In this document: positions 40,265-54,400 of the stretch, piece after piece | Layout: each line of letters opens with the position of its first letter | Numbering within the stretch: position 1 is the first letter of the stretch | DNA from: Acanthosoma haemorrhoidale | Taxonomy: Eukaryota > Arthropoda > Insecta > Hemiptera > Acanthosomatidae | DNA length: 64,000 nucleotides | NCBI GenBank assembly: GCA_930367205.1 | Contig: OV884011.1 | Coordinates: 85,607,474-85,671,473, forward strand | Direction of reading: 5' to 3' | The notes under the pieces: model-generated | Database searches by the model: none | What the model saw: only the letters and a program-made list of their open reading frames with translations | What the model was told of the DNA's origin: nothing | Program-made: the position numbers and the translations under genes

Positions 40265-43113
40265 GTTTTCCTCAGTTTTGTAAGTTCTGGTGAAAAATTC
40301 GAGATAATGGAGCATTATTAGTCACTAGAGTAAAATGAGTTCCATGTAAATAATAGTAGAAGTAGAGAACGCCGAAGACTAGTGCCAAAGCCTCGCGATC
40401 TAACTGACTGTAATGCTTCTCAGAGGGGTTAAGAGACCTAGATGAATAAACGATTGGTCTTTCATAACCATTATGGCGCCCCAAAAGGGCTGGCATCAGT
40501 TCTCAGAACCAAGGGTAATTTTGGGTTGAATGGTATAAGTACCCTGTCGCTGCAGAGTTCTTCTTTGATGCGTTGAAAACTGGTTTCACAGCTGGTGACC
40601 AATGCTATTTGACCCCATTGCATAGGAGAGCTCGAAGAGGGCGTGAGAGCGTTGAAGCGTCTGGAACCAATTGTGAATAATATGACACAAGGCCAAGAAA
40701 TTGTCAAAGCTCATCTGGATTTTCAGGTATTGGCATCTTTTCAATACCTACAGTCCTTGCTGGGGATTTGCTGATCTTGTTGTATTCCACTACAAACCCA
40801 AGATACTCAATTTTAGACTGGAGAAAAATACATTTATCTTTGTTAAGGTCAATATCATGTTCTTTTAATCTTTGAAGCAGATTTCTTAGTTTCGAGACAT
40901 TCTTCTTTTGTTTCAGCATGAACGACAATATCGTCAAAGTAGTTTTCATTCTTCTTCAGGCCTTTGATGATTCGACGAATGTACTCATTGAACTCAGCAG
41001 GAGCTTTTTCGACTCCAAGACCAAGCCGCAGTAACCGGTAAGTCCTCTATGCGTTGTTATAGTCTCGACGATGCTGCTTTCTTTGGTAACGACGAAAATG
41101 TAAGTAAGCCTTGTAGAAATCTACTTGACAAAAGTAACGGGATCATCGAAGGCTGCTTAGGACGTCTTCTCTGGTGCAGATAGGGTAGTTGACTTGAATT
41201 AGACGCTCATTGACACTACACTTATAGTCTGAGCAGAAGCGAACGGCTCCGTCAGGTTTGTCGATCACCACGAGAGGAGAACCCCAATCAATGTGGTCTA
41301 GAGTTTTATTGATTCCTGCAGCTCCGAGTTCATCTAGTTCCCCGGTTGACTTGGTCCAGGAGAACATGTGGAACACCACGCTCTTTTGTGTAACATCGCT
41401 TTGGTCCTGGTTTGAGCTGAAGTGAATCTTTATAGCCGGGAGCACAGCCAAGTTTTGGTTCGAAGATCGAGGAAAACTCTTCTATAACATCCACAAGCGA
41501 GGGGACTGAATTGATCTGGTAGATTGGCACGGGAGGATTATTGTCGACCTGTTTGAGTTCAATGGCAAGTCCTCGTATCCACTGGCGTCCAAGGAGCGCT
41601 TCGTATCCTGTAGGTACAATGTATGAATCGCCGGTGATTTACATTGTAAGTAGCCTTGACAGGTACCTTACCTGTTGATTGGATTATGTTGCCAGAGTAG
41701 GATCGAAAAGCTAGGCTGGTTGGTTGAACGAGCAAATTTAGGTTAAGTCTGTCAAATTCATTCTCACTTAACAGGGTAAATTTTGCCCCACTATCGACCT
41801 CAAAGCGCTCCAATTTTCCACTGAGCGACAGGTCAATTATGTACTTATCTGATCCATGATGGTTCAACTCGAACAAGTCAACAATAATGTAATTTTTCTG
41901 GATCACTGTGTCTAATTTATTGAGGCAGTATGCTGGCGTTGGCAATTTGGAGGGAATGTGTAGAACTAGATTTGCTTGATTTCCTTTTGTTTTCTGCCAT
42001 CAATGATGTAATACAGACGCGTGAAACATGTCCCTTCTTCTTACAAAGGTTGCAGTATAATTTGCTCTTATCAACTTGACACTCCGACACCTGATGGTTT
42101 TCCCTTGAGCGCCGGAGGCACAGATTATCGATGCCGGGAGCCTTGAAATCAGGTTGACAGGGTGTAAACATGACCAGGGTTGATTAGAGCTTGACCTTGC
42201 TCCTGAGCGGTGGCTAGAGCTTGATATTTTGTTTACTTCACTGGCAGAGAAAGTTCGAGCTGGATTAGAACGCTGAGTCAACTCTTTACTTTCGATGCCT
42301 GAAGAGCTGTGGCGAGAGCTAAAATGTCCTGAAACATCTTTTTGTCAGATCGCAATTTATATGTACCCTTACCCAGTTATCTCGAAGGCCACGAATGAAC
42401 TGTGCTCTGAGAAAAACGTCTGAGATTGAGACAGACTGGTCACACTGGCATTTTACAGAGAATTCACACTCAGCTATGTCACGTTGAAAAGTGGGCACAA
42501 TCTCTGAAAAGGACTGGTGTTCAGTTTGATAGATATTAAGAAAATAATGTGACACTACTGCGTTTTTCTTAGGAATCAACAAGGTCTTGACAAGATCATC
42601 ATACTAGGGACCCTTCAGTGTTTTTTCTAAAAACGCAGCTAAATTGTTGTAGCGTGAAGAGCCAATTGAAACACATCGAAGAGCTAGGCAATTTTTTCTT
42701 TGTCTGTGACACCTTTCATCGTATAATAATTATCAAACCTTTCAAGGTAACAGGCAAACTTTCCACGTTTTGGATCGAAGTTTTCGAATGGAGCGATGCT
42801 TGAATAATTGACTGGATTTTCTTCAGAAGGTTTTCCGGAACGAAACTGAAGTTGAGCAGTTACAGTTTTGAAGAAAACTTTCTGTTGTTCCCTGAAAGTC
42901 TTTATAAATTATTCAAACTGTTGAGCATCCATTTCGAAGTGTTTTTATTGATGATTCGATAGAAATTAGTCTAATCCTTACCTTTACGACGACTGCGGTC
43001 GATTGAAGACAAAATAACAGATTTTACCGGAATTTTAATGTTGTTTGAACACGGAACAAATACATCGGTCGCGATTTTCGGTTCACCCACGCACTGATTA
43101 AAACGTCGCCAAT
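40265..43113 (-). mobile_element. Gypsy-type retrotransposon, internal region, 3'-truncated
   Basis: On the minus strand from the PBS downward: a gag start near 42930 (MDAQQFE), gag body 42800-42280, a zinc knuckle near 42080-42020 (CNLCKKKGHVSRVC), an aspartic protease near 41850-41780 (FEVDSGAKFTLLS, with the DSGA active-site triad), RT blocks near 41280-41150 (WGSPLVVIDKPDGAVRFCSD, YPICTREDVLSSL), and RNase H near 40480-40290 (YSSRSLNPSEKHYSQLDREA, LALVFGV). Integrase and the 3' LTR are missing beyond 40265, where the LINE begins. Frames are broken, so it is inactive. Confidence 0.9.
43101..43111 (-). other. Gypsy primer binding site
   Basis: TGGCGACGTTT on the minus strand, starting two bases after the LTR end. 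This is the usual place and start of a primer binding site in this group of gypsy elements. Confidence 0.6.
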
Positions 43114-43589
43114 TGTTATGTTCTTTAATAGTTAAAAAAAGCACATGCTGATATATGTGAGAAACATACATTTTATAAATTGAGCAATATTACATAATAG
43201 AACAAGTAAGTAGTCGTACATAATGATGGAATATTTTTGATGAATGATAACTTTTTGCCTATAAAATACTCCTCTGTCAATTTTTTATTACTAAAGAGGG
43301 GCAGGTTTTTTGTGTTAGTAAACAAATGAATTCTGCGCATGCGCTATTATATACAAACACCTCTCTATTTCACTCTTCATATAAACCCCTTATACTACTG
43401 TTTATAGACCGTACTTTAGCTCCAAAATTGTCTCAGCAGGCAACTTACGTAAGCTGGACACAAGGAGCCCTCTAGAAGTGAATGAATCACATGTTATATT
43501 TGTTTAGGAGTGCGATAAGTGATATCAAACCGAGAAGTCGGCCATATTGAACGACCCTAGAACTTGCCTCTGCCGGATTAAAGATAACA
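43114..43589 (-). repeat. 5' LTR of the truncated gypsy element
   Basis: Bounded by inverted TGTTAT (43114) and ATAACA (ending 43589), which gives 476 bp. On the minus strand it holds TATAAACAG and ggtttatatga TATA-like boxes within its middle. The PBS follows immediately on the internal side. Its partner LTR is absent. Confidence 0.7.
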
Positions 43590-43724
43590 TCAAGCAATAA
43601 ATAGACGTAGTTGGCTAGACGGCTGCTCTAGCCGAGAGCCACGAACGGCGTCTCTCCCCGAATTCGTTCAAATTTTTTATTAATATTAATTTAAATATTT
43701 ATAATATGATAAAATGCGATTTTA

Positions 43725-46700
43725 TCAGCAGTTGTCCTGAAATACAAAAAAAAGACCAAAGTCTCTAGGGCCAACCCCGACACCATCGCCTGTTAGGCGA
43801 AAACCATGATGTTCAAATAGGAACGTACAAATAACCTCCTCTGAAGCTAGCTCCATGGAAGAGTTACCGCCACAGGCCAGCACATCTAAAGACATTTCTA
43901 AGGCTCTCGCACTCTTGGTCAGCCTCAGATGGCTCGTATCCGGTGATGCGGCTGACGGAGGAGCGTGGGGGACTTCCCAAGACTCCGCATGCGAGGGAGG
44001 TGACAACCATGTGGATTTGAAGGTCTCTGGATTGTTTGTAAATACTGTATAAATATATATGTATGTATGTGCGGGTAAGTTTTTTTTTTGTTGCTGATTG
44101 CTTTTTTATATAATCAAGTGAAATGGTGGAATTATGGCCGGCAGCCTTCGAAGTTCCACTGTTGCCTAAGGAAACGTTGGCGGAGGCTCACGCAAACTCT
44201 TTAGCGTGGATGAAAGTGCGGGACGTCGCAAAACCTGAGAAGGGTAATCTCGGACTTTGAGAAATTTTCAGGAGAACTCGGTGAGTTAAGTAATTTTCTC
44301 AAAGGCGGTGACAGACTCATGCAGAGAGTGGAAGCAAAGGTGAATGAAAGTCCACTTGATCCAGGCGACGCGAAGTTGATTAAGGCAGACTTGGCGTGCA
44401 GGCTAAGAAGAAACGTATTAAACCTAATACAGGCCGATAAAGACACCCCATGGGTGGTAGTAGAGTAAAGGTTGAAAAAGGCACACGGGGGTGGCAGATG
44501 GACACCGGAGGACATCTTTCAGATGTTACGAGAAACACGACAAAAGGGCAGTACGCCAGGGAACTGTTGGCGCGGTATAACAAAACTATGCAAAAATGAG
44601 AGAGATAGTGGATACAGCGGAGATAGAAGCCAGGATGGCATCCTTAGCAACCATCCTCAAGGTACAGCTGGGTAGAGAGACGGGGAGGAAGGAAGTCTAA
44701 AGGGGGACCGGTCCTTCGTCGGATGCGCTCAAGAGACAATGATTGCCTACGCCCGCAAGGAAGAAGTACCGCTAGAAGCAAAGGAACCAGGTTGGACGAG
44801 GATGACATATCGTAGGCCGAGAATGCAGCAGCAGATTTAGAGAAGAAGAGGGAAAGCCAAGGAAGGCTAGAACTAGTGAAAGGAGAGAGGACAGACGATT
44901 TCATGGGTGTGGGAGGACTAGAGTTCTAGCATCGCAGTGCCCACACACGAAATATTTCAAATGCGGAATGGAGAGGCACATCGCTAGACAGTTTCCATAT
45001 AAGTTCCAAAGAGTTAAAAGATACAGACCGGGACCAATTGAAGTTAACGCCAGAGAGCTAGGTGGGGGAGAACTAGGGGCCCCTCCGAATCGACGAATAC
45101 ATTGGGAGCGTCGGAAACGTAGAAAGAACCCGGGACGGGTTCCTTCCTTACGGAGGAGAGAACAGCAGGGCCCACGTAGGAAGTAGAAAGCGAGGTGCAG
45201 AAGCGGGAAGGAAAATGTAAACGGTGCCCTGAGGAACGGGCCGGGAGAGGGGTGACGGCACGTTAATCAATTACACTGTGGGTGGAGACTATAGCGGCTT
45301 ATCCATAATCGTCGAGGCGATCCAGCGGATGACCGTCCCGAAAGATGTAAAGGGAATCAGGCGACTACTCGGGTCCTTAAATTACTATCGGCGGAGTACC
45401 TAGTTCTCATCCATAAGCTCCTCAGGAAAGGATGCCATGTAGTGATCACACCAGTAATGGAGCACAATTTACGACAATGCATGGAGCGGCTGAAGAGGAA
45501 CTGGTATTAGCCTTTCCGGATTTTTCCCTACAATTCATGATAACCACCGACGCAAGTGAGTAAGCATTAGGGGAGGTACTCTCGCCGGACCGGGATGGAG
45601 GGGAGATACCAACAGCGTACGGTAGCAGGCGCCTCACTGATCCTGAGAGCCGGTACAGCTCACTCGAAAGAGAACTTTTGGGGATTGTGCGGGCATTCGA
45701 TCACTTCCGCCCATGTCTTTGGCAGGCGGTTCAAAATCCGGACGGATCATCGACCCCTGCTATGGGTGGGAACAATGAAGGGGTGAGTATTCGGCACCAA
45801 TTACCCGCTGGAACGAGTTTCTTAGCCAATACAACATGGACATTGTATATAAACCAGGGCGGGAAAATGTAGTGGCGGATTGGTTATCAAGACATCCGGC
45901 AATTCGACCAGGAACGGTCTTCTGGCGGAGGTGAGCGGGATCTCCTCGAGGGGACTAACGCAGAAGACGGCCCTCCAACATAGAAGATGTGGAGGATATA
46001 ATCAATGATAAGCGAGGCTAGATCATTTAACTAACTAGAACTTCTGGGCTATTAAAGGCCAAATACACGAAATACGGGTGATGCAATATTGTAACGATTT
46101 GGTCGCCACCGGAGATTAAAGGCTACATTTGTCGCACCCTTAAGCACGCATCTAACCCAGGGGAGAAGCATCACCTATATGTGGGCAATGCGACGATATG
46201 GGATCGCATTAAACGATTATGGAGGACGGAACGATCGAATATTCGTCCACAGTACCTTGAAGTTGGAAACGATCAAAGATGAAGGACGGCAGATGGAGGT
46301 GACCGTCGCGTTTCACCAAGGCAAAACGAATCACCGCGGAATAGAGGCAACCCTACAAGAGTCGATATTTTTAGTGAGGCATGAAGTACACAATCATGAG
46401 CGTTGTTGGTACCCGTGGCATATGCCTCACCACTAAGTGCACTCGACACCCCCCCCCCCCCCCAGAACGATAAAGGAGGAAACCCCTACAGCGGAACTGC
46501 AAGTGGATATGTTCACTAGGAGGGGATATAAGTGGATCACCATCATATATCGATTTAGCAAGACGGTGATGGCACATCTGATCAATGAAGGTTCGGCGGG
46601 GGCGGTTTTAGGGGCATTACGCACATGGTGTCAATTTTATGGTGTGCCACACACAATTGGATCTGATGCGGGAGAGAATTTGAAAATGACGAAATAAGGG

Positions 46701-47400
46701 CGGTGGCGGCGGCCTGGGAGATCTGCTGGCACCTTAACACCCCAGGAGACCAGAAGAGTTGAGGAGATGTCGAGCGTGTACACAGAGTGTTGACTGACCA
46801 TCTGCGAATCTATCAAGGGGAAAAAGGCCTAGTACCCAACATAGCTATGGAGAAGCCAGATCTGGCATATAATCACTCCATACATTCTGCCATGGGAGTA
46901 CAGCGGACGACGAGGAATTCGTGGCAGCCATGGTCAATAACCGGATTGCTCTGGGGAAACTTGTGGTTGGGAATTGCAGATGGGTGGCGGGAGACAATCT
47001 CAAGGTCAAAGATGTGCTGGGTAGCATTTAAATCGGAAAATTCGTGTACTGGAAAAAAGGGTCTAACAGGGGCAAAGAATTGGTGAGGTAGGAGGGTCCT
47101 TTCAGGGTGATCACCAAGTTTCCCGTGGTGGAGCTGGAGTGTCCTGTCGTTACAACCTAGTTTTGTGTGATGTTATTTTGCTAAATTGCTGGTTACACGC
47201 AGTTAGCCCATCAGCCCAAGTGGAATATTTTTTTTTTGTTTGTTGTGTTGTATATATCTGGAGGACGTTTTTTTTTTCTTTTCTCTTTTTGTATGCTAAT
47301 TTTTGTACTTATCAGGTTCTTAGTTTCATTTTAATATGTACATTATGTCGCTTGCTCTAAGTTTACGAGGAATGTTCGTAAACTGGTAGGGGGGGGGGAG
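43725..47400 (+). mobile_element. Second gypsy-like retrotransposon, heavily mutated
   Basis: Plus-strand order gag-pol is kept. Gag starts about 44123 (MVELWPAAFEVPLLPKETLA) and continues in another frame SGELGELSNFLKGGDRLMQ. A zinc-knuckle remnant FKCGMERHIARQFPY lies at about 44955. An RT-RNase H stretch at 45320-45780 reads VPKDVKGIRRLLGSLNYYRR, YGSRRLTDPESRYSSLEREL and LGIVRAFDHFRPCLW. The integrase zinc-binding and core follow at 46310-46690 (VAFHQGKTNHRGIEATL, then DMFTRRGYKWITIIYRFSK, and QFYGVPHTIGSDAGENLK). A purine tract near 47387-47400 may be the PPT. Protease and much of RT are missing; stops abound. It is clearly GC-richer than its surroundings, which suggests a younger arrival or a different source. 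Confidence 0.8.
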
Positions 47401-48041
47401 TTAAGGCTCGTGGTATGGCACTCTATTAAATATTAAGAGTATTCCTCAAAAAAGGAAAATGAGAATAACTTGTTAAATAATAAACTTTAAAAAATGAAGA
47501 TTTTAGTTTTAAAGAATACAATACAACAGTAGTATTCATGACTTTCACAATAACATTACCATTTATTTTGACTATTAATTTTTTAGTCAAATATATTGTG
47601 CCCTAAAAATAACACAAATGTATAAATAAGTATGTCTAGCTTGTTTATATTAGATTATAAATAATAATGGGTCTATGGACATATGTGGGGCCTTCAATGA
47701 ACTAACAAAAGTATAATAATGAAAAAAAAAGATAAATTAATTGAGGTAGTTGGTAACAACAAACATTTGCTAAGATTCGTAACTAGGAACATATTCCTAT
47801 ATTTATAAGAATTATAATGGGAGTAAACAAATTGTGAAAGGAAGAAGTCAGACTACTGAAGAAGGAGTTGGTTGGACCAAAGTATCCATGCGGTGAAGCC
47901 ATAAGACCACATCAGCCAGTTTCTCATGAGAAAGTCAAAAAGGACAGAATTGTTCATGATATAATTCTTAAATTATATATATAGTTTCTTTATTTTATGG
48001 TATATTTTATTTTATCATATCTATGGACAATTATTTTAGAA
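47401..48041. other. Possible 3' LTR of the second gypsy, or intergenic DNA
   Basis: It follows the presumed polypurine tract. No matching 5' LTR could be seen upstream of 43725, so LTR status is unproven. No gene is seen. Confidence 0.35.
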
Positions 48042-48047
48042 TTTATT
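48042..48047 (-). terminator. TopBP1: TopBP1 polyadenylation signal (candidate)
   Basis: TTTATT on the plus strand (AATAAA on the minus strand), about 220 bases past the TopBP1 stop; another lies near 48007. Confidence 0.45.
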
Positions 48048-48269
48048 TTATTTTTGTCTGATTGGTCAACAATATAACATATATTTTGAAACGTTCAATT
48101 GGCAGTTTGATTTCTTGAATTTATCTTCACCTAAATACAGCCAACAGAATAAATTGTCATAAACAAGTAGATATTTTTCTGGTTAAAACAAAAGATTTAA
48201 AAATATATAAATACACTAATTTCTGTTAAGCATACAAAATTATCTATATGCATATAGTCCAGTCTTTCT

Positions 48270-48474
48270 TCAGTGCCTGCGCTGCCTAACTTGCCTTACT
48301 GCTGACATATAAGATGAGGGATAGTGATCTGACGGAGGCGTGGCTTTGACTAAGAACTCTCCAAGAAAAACTGGAGCCACGATATGAACCTTTCGAGATG
48401 CTAGTTCAGTTAATGGGATGGGTATTTCCACTTTACCTTCTTCCCAAATCACATAGTTGCATTCAAGAATTTCA
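48270..48474 (-). CDS. TopBP1: TopBP1 last exon (end of BRCT8, stop)
   Basis: The acceptor ctgtttacag precedes 48474. It encodes ILECNYVIWEEGKVEIPIPL, then HIVAPVFLGEFLVKATPP, and ends RQRRH with stop TGA at 48272-48270. Confidence 0.93.
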
Positions 48475-51400
48475 CTGTAAACAGGTACAAATTGAACATT
48501 AGGTAAGAATATTGCAATGACATTTAAATGGTATAATGGTTAAATTAATTTTTATTTTAGAACAAAAATTAGTTTGATAGAATATATAAGCCATTGACCA
48601 TTAGTAATAATAGCAGGTAGCATAGGGAAGACCCAGGCACCCTAACCATTTAGACATTCATTGTTCTATGTTCAACCCCCTATATGGAGAGTGTGGTAGG
48701 CATGCCATTAAACCCCTTTTTTGATGAGGACCGACCAATGTATCTACCCCATCTGTTGGGATATGGGTGGTCCTAACTGCTAAATAAATAACCCTCTCGC
48801 TAGAAGAAAAGGCATACAAAGGACCATAAAGAAAAAAGCCTTCTGTTGAAGAGAGGTAAATCCGGAACAAGACAAAAACATATGTATGCCGGGACGAGAA
48901 TTGGGCTTGAGTTGTTTAGTTGCTTTGAAGTGAGGAGGACTCGCTTAGTCGTTCTTAGGGGAGCAGGACTTAGGAGGTATCCCTGGCTTGGCAGGTCTTG
49001 GATTTGAGGTTGCTTCTACATCAGATTGAAGACATCGATGTATGATAGTAAGATTTAAGCTTTATTTGTAGCTAGTAAAATAGATTTAATCTGTTCATCA
49101 TTTTGATTAATAGTAAAATCATTTATTCCTCGTTAAAACATTTTAATATTTTTTTTTTGGTTAGTAAAACATTGTGTCCATTAAATTCCTTCCATTTTGA
49201 TCACCACATTAATTTATTAAGGTAAATTAGTTTGGGTTTAGATTCAATTAGGACCAACAGTAAGTGAATAAAATACTTAAGTAAGGTATCATTTTGTACC
49301 ACTTAACGCTAATGCAATACACTCAATATTTGAGGAAGCAAATCTGTCAGTAGTTTAATAGATGGCATCCCTAAAAATTAAATATTCTAATTATTCAACT
49401 AGAGCATAACAGCGCGGAGTTTGTGGGTAAGTCAGGTAAATAGATAAACGGATATATTGCTGTGATATTAGACATTTGAATTTGAAAAATTAGCGGCAAA
49501 TGATCATTGGAAAGAGTGGGGAAGATGAGAAAAAGGAGGGAAAGTTCAGTAGTTGCTGTCCTGCTCTGATGGAATGAGGAGTTAGCCTTATTCATTTAGT
49601 GACATCATGAGGAAAAGTATGGAAATTTGAAGAAACAGGAACAATTTTTACTTAATAGTGAAAAGGAACGTGGAAGAACATTATTAGGAAGAATAATTTT
49701 ATCCAGAAAAGAAGGATTGAGTAGATTGAAGTGGATATTAAGGACAGCATGGCAAACCAAATTAAATTGAGCCATCAAGAAGAATAATGTATACAAACTA
49801 GTAAATCTGGTCATTCAAGAGTTAAATATTAAGGTAAATAAAAAAATTTGCTGAAAATTGAAGTGTATTTAAATAAAATGAGTGTAAATATGTTAAAATC
49901 TGATTTTCCTTTAGCCAGAGTTTTCTTTTTATATTAAAAAGAACCTTTAAAACCTCAGATAACAGATTAAATTTTAAAATAAATCAAATTAAATAAAAAC
50001 ATAATATTATGTATCTTTAGAAAAGATACTTTATTTATTGCCTTAGAGTTTTATGTATTCGGATACAGTTGTGTATAGGATAGATATAGAATATCGATAA
50101 ACGCAGTGCATTCATAAATATAAAAAGAAACCCTTGTTCACCGAAGGTAGCAGCAGTATAACAGGGCAGGTATTAGGAAATAAACCCTTGGAAATCACTA
50201 TGAGCCATGGGGATAGCCACTTTTAGGTGGGGATAAGCTGACTATAAATACCAGTGTTTACAAGAGAGCAGCATCCTTTTATCCCTTTATAGGTCTTTCT
50301 TCTGGGAGCTCAGTGAGCTTACTAAGTTGGCTAACAGCCATGAGTCTGGTTTTGGCAGCTAGAGCAACAACATAGGCTATCTTTATTCTTTGTATTAGAC
50401 CAGAGAGTAGGCAGCATGAAGAAAGAAGCTCATCCACCAATCACAAGAAAATCTATGCTATTATTATTTGTATTAGGTCATTATTTTTAGTGTATAACTC
50501 TCTAGAAAATCGCAAATATGAAACATTTAAATAGCAATGTTAAACACTAGAACCATGTTGAACCCTCAGGTAAACTTCATCATTATTAAATGAACTGTAA
50601 CCCTTAAACAATTTTTATGAATGCCCTTTTACCTTTTATAATAAGAAAGTATAAAAATATATTTTAATAAAAAACAGAACTGCTACATTATATTTAAGTT
50701 AAATCTTTTTATTGTATATATAATATGTAGTTAAATGTACTTGGTATTATATATTAGTAATAAATTCCAAATTATGTTTACACAAAACTAAATTTTTATA
50801 TTTTTTTCTGTACTACAGATACCATATTAGCTTAAATTTGATCATAAAATTGTTATTAACTCTAATTATAATAAAACTAATTATACCTTTGTTGGAATAT
50901 CGTGGCACCTCCAGCTTCGAGTAGACGTGTAAACTGAGGTTTTTTGTTCTCAGCTGTAAATAGAGATACTTTCATTTCTCTGAAGGGAGTTGTAGAACCC
51001 ATATCATGTTTTCTTTGTCTCCACCTTAAAACAAAAATAAAACTATTTGATCCAAATATCAGTAGAGCAGCTTATTGATTGAAATACTACTTGATATTTT
51101 TCAGCAAAATCCCTACTATTTGTTAAACCATCTTGACCACCGATAATAGACTTTTCAACAAATGAAAAAACTATTAATAGCTAAAATATTGAAATAAAAA
51201 ATCTATCAAAACTGGCATGGAACATTTTAAATACATGATTTCTATTTTCACCTCTTAAACTTTATTTTTTGGAATGTCTTTAAAATTCTTTTGTAAGGGG
51301 AAAAAATCACCAAAAATGTAAATCTTAAATAGCTTTTGATTTGGGACTGAAGCATCTTAAAAGTTAGCAGAATGAGCCAGAATTTATATTTCAAGTTGTT

Positions 51401-54400
51401 GTGGATTTAAACCTTTAAAAATTTCAGATCAATTGAATCATTTTTAAGAACATGATGATACGGATAATAATTACTCACAGACTGATACAAATGATTGCCA
51501 CCTACTTGAATGAAAAAATAATCACTTCCTTCGGAATTAGCAATGGACTCTTTAATTACTACATTATCCCTATTAACAAATAATATTTGTTACTATACTA
51601 TACTAATCTATGATATTGTAGAGTGACAAGAGGACATACTTATGGCCAGCCGCTGCTAGTCCAGCTTCGGTTGATCCTTCTTTTACCTTCGGCAACCTCG
51701 GTGCTGATCTCTGATTACCCCATTCATACTCCTCTTCCTTTAGAAAATAAAACTGAGTTTAATGAAAATGAGCAATAATGTAATTACTTTTCATTTTTTG
51801 GGGTTCATCACCCTTATAGATTGTCAGTGAATCAGAATTTAGAATGTTTTTTAAGTTCAGCATTTTTTCAAAAGTATTGTTTTTGGGGGTGCTATTTACC
51901 AATTTTAACTTTTCCACCGCAAAATATTTCAGGAAATATGAAAAAAGGATTTTTTCATAGTGTAGGTCCCACTATTATTTATAGTTTTTACTAATTAGCA
52001 GGCAAAGAAAAAATATTCTGATATTCTGGCAGAATTGGAACCTCACCTTCCAACATGGGTTTGCTTGCCAGTTCACTTGCACAAGTGGACAATCTTTCCA
52101 ATTCTTCTTGGGGTTGAGTCTCAATCCTGCCAGTATATTTTTTCTTTGGTAGTTTATTAGTAATCATTTCTTACAATTTTATATGTGTTTTTTTTTTGTC
52201 AGGAAAATATGCTAGTGCAATCTTGCGTTGAACTAACATGAACTTCCAATACATTAGATCAGTCAGCATAACTTGCTTCTTCCTTCAGATAAAGCTGCAT
52301 TTTTGTAGTAATTCTATTATGTTACAGTTTTCATTGTTATACGGAGCATTTTGGGTAGGTAGTTATATAGATAAATTATAACAATAAATTTTTAACTATA
52401 ATGTACATACACTGGCGATCAAAAGTTTAGGACCACTGGTTGTTTACATCAAATCTTCATTTAAAACCTGAATCACCTCTAATAGTAAATATATAGTTAC
52501 ATAGATAACCCTTTAGTAAGTTGTATTTACAATAATTTTTTTTTAATCAGACACTTTGATTTAGTTTTCTCTCAACCACAATGTTCGAAAGATCTGGTCT
52601 ATTTTTGTTTTTGCCAGTAAAAATAAGGAATTTTCAGTTGAACTGCTAAATGTCATCTACAAACTCTTTAAAACGGATTTATGTATTCATAAAAAACTTA
52701 AGAAAATCTTACTGGAAGGAATTGCCGGGCCTCGTAACAGCTATCCAAATAGGAAGTATGAAGCACCCACTTGCCTGAAGCGATACAACACAGGAGTTTT
52801 TCACTCCTGATAGGTTTCTCTATTATAATATGTGTTGTCGCAGGATCATAAGTCTGGCACTGAGTGACTCCTCCTCCCAAGTGCCGTATTATACCTTCAT
52901 ATTTTTTCCTTGCTTCTGCCTGTACATACCATTTAATACTGAATTAATAACCTTAAATGAACAAACTATGAATAATGATGATGATGATTAAATAAATAAT
53001 TTATATTTTCTCACAAAAGTTTTACTGTTAAGTCAAAAACGCATTTGAACCAATCAATCAATAAACATATTTATTTGGACCAATACATTATTATTTTACA
53101 AATTTTTTTTAAAAGGATAAAAAATAAATAATAGATAATACTAAATTAAAGGTCTTGACATATCTTTGGATTGAGTCTCTGGTGGATAAGATGACCTAGA
53201 TGGATGGAGACTGCCCCTGAAGAGACTGTAATTAATATTGGGGCATTCCCAATTCTTCTTAATGAATTTGGGTATTCCTGATAAACCATGGTCCTCCCAG
53301 TGCTGGCCGAAGTACTTTATTCTGAAGAGTTTGAAGCCTTGTCCTGACAGACTTACTAGTACAGTACCATACATGACAGGCATAAGTGAGTATTGGTAAT
53401 CTGAGGGTCTTTTAAAGTAATATCGTACAAGTATGTTTTGGTGATGAGTAGGAACAGTTGTTGTAGGTGTCTGTTATCTTGTTGTACTTTGAATGTTTTT
53501 TTTATTAAATTAGTCGTGTGCCTAGATATACACCAAGGTAGGGAATACTCCAATCCTTAGTGTTCTAATCTATTGGTATACCATCAATTTAAATCCTTAT
53601 TAATCTATCTTGATGATACCTAGATCATGAAAAGTTTTGTTTAACACATTGAAGGATTTAGTTGTAATTTACATTTTTTTAACCAGGAGGATACTAGGTT
53701 GACTGACTCCAGAAATTCTGCTATGGAAGCTTCAATGGTTTCTCTATGGCACAGAATTAGGGGGTTATCGGCAAACATCGATATTTTTAGGTACGGAAAG
53801 GTCATTACAGCATAAATTAAAAAGTAGATGACTCGGTATAGCTCCTTGAGGAACAGTTGCATTAATTATTCTCACTGTGCTAAATGCCGTACTTACGCGG
53901 ACATGAAATTGTCTATCATACAAAATTGATTTTACTGTCCTTTACTCAGAACAAAGCAATGCTATATGTTGCAAATTAAGGTACTACGGTACTCACTGTA
54001 AATAATTCATATCTTAAACCGATTACTGTATGTATACAAATTTATAGCACTATGGTACTCACTGTAAATAATTCAAATTACAAACCGATTACTATATGTA
54101 CAGAAAATTAATAGTACCATGGTATGTAAATGAAAAGAATTTGTGTACAGTAGTCAGTTAACCAGCTAAGTGCTAGTTCACACAGGCTGCCACACTGCAG
54201 GTAACCACGTGACCAACTGATTGGTCCGCATCATCTGGAGTTGCCTATAAAAACCCCTTGCTCCAGAGTTAGCCCAGTCATTGGCTCGCCTTTGAACTGG
54301 ACACTTCAGCTGCACTGACTGCTTGCTGCTCTACTCTAACCATGGCTTTCTTATTCATTTGCATCTTCATTCCTCATACATTTCCTTACTTCTGCACCTA

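Noticed and set aside
43725..44006. Minus-strand open frame of 93 codons
   Set aside because: Lies opposite the second gypsy; composition reflects its GC-rich sequence, with no motif.
46440..46465. Run of C as a regulatory or quadruplex element
   Set aside because: Homopolymer runs of C/G also occur at 15958, 47388 and 61424; most likely slippage in dead element sequence, with no further support.
52412..52440. Tc1-like terminal repeat as evidence of a whole transposon
   Set aside because: No partner terminus or transposase within the next several kb; kept only as a low-confidence note in the intron entry.
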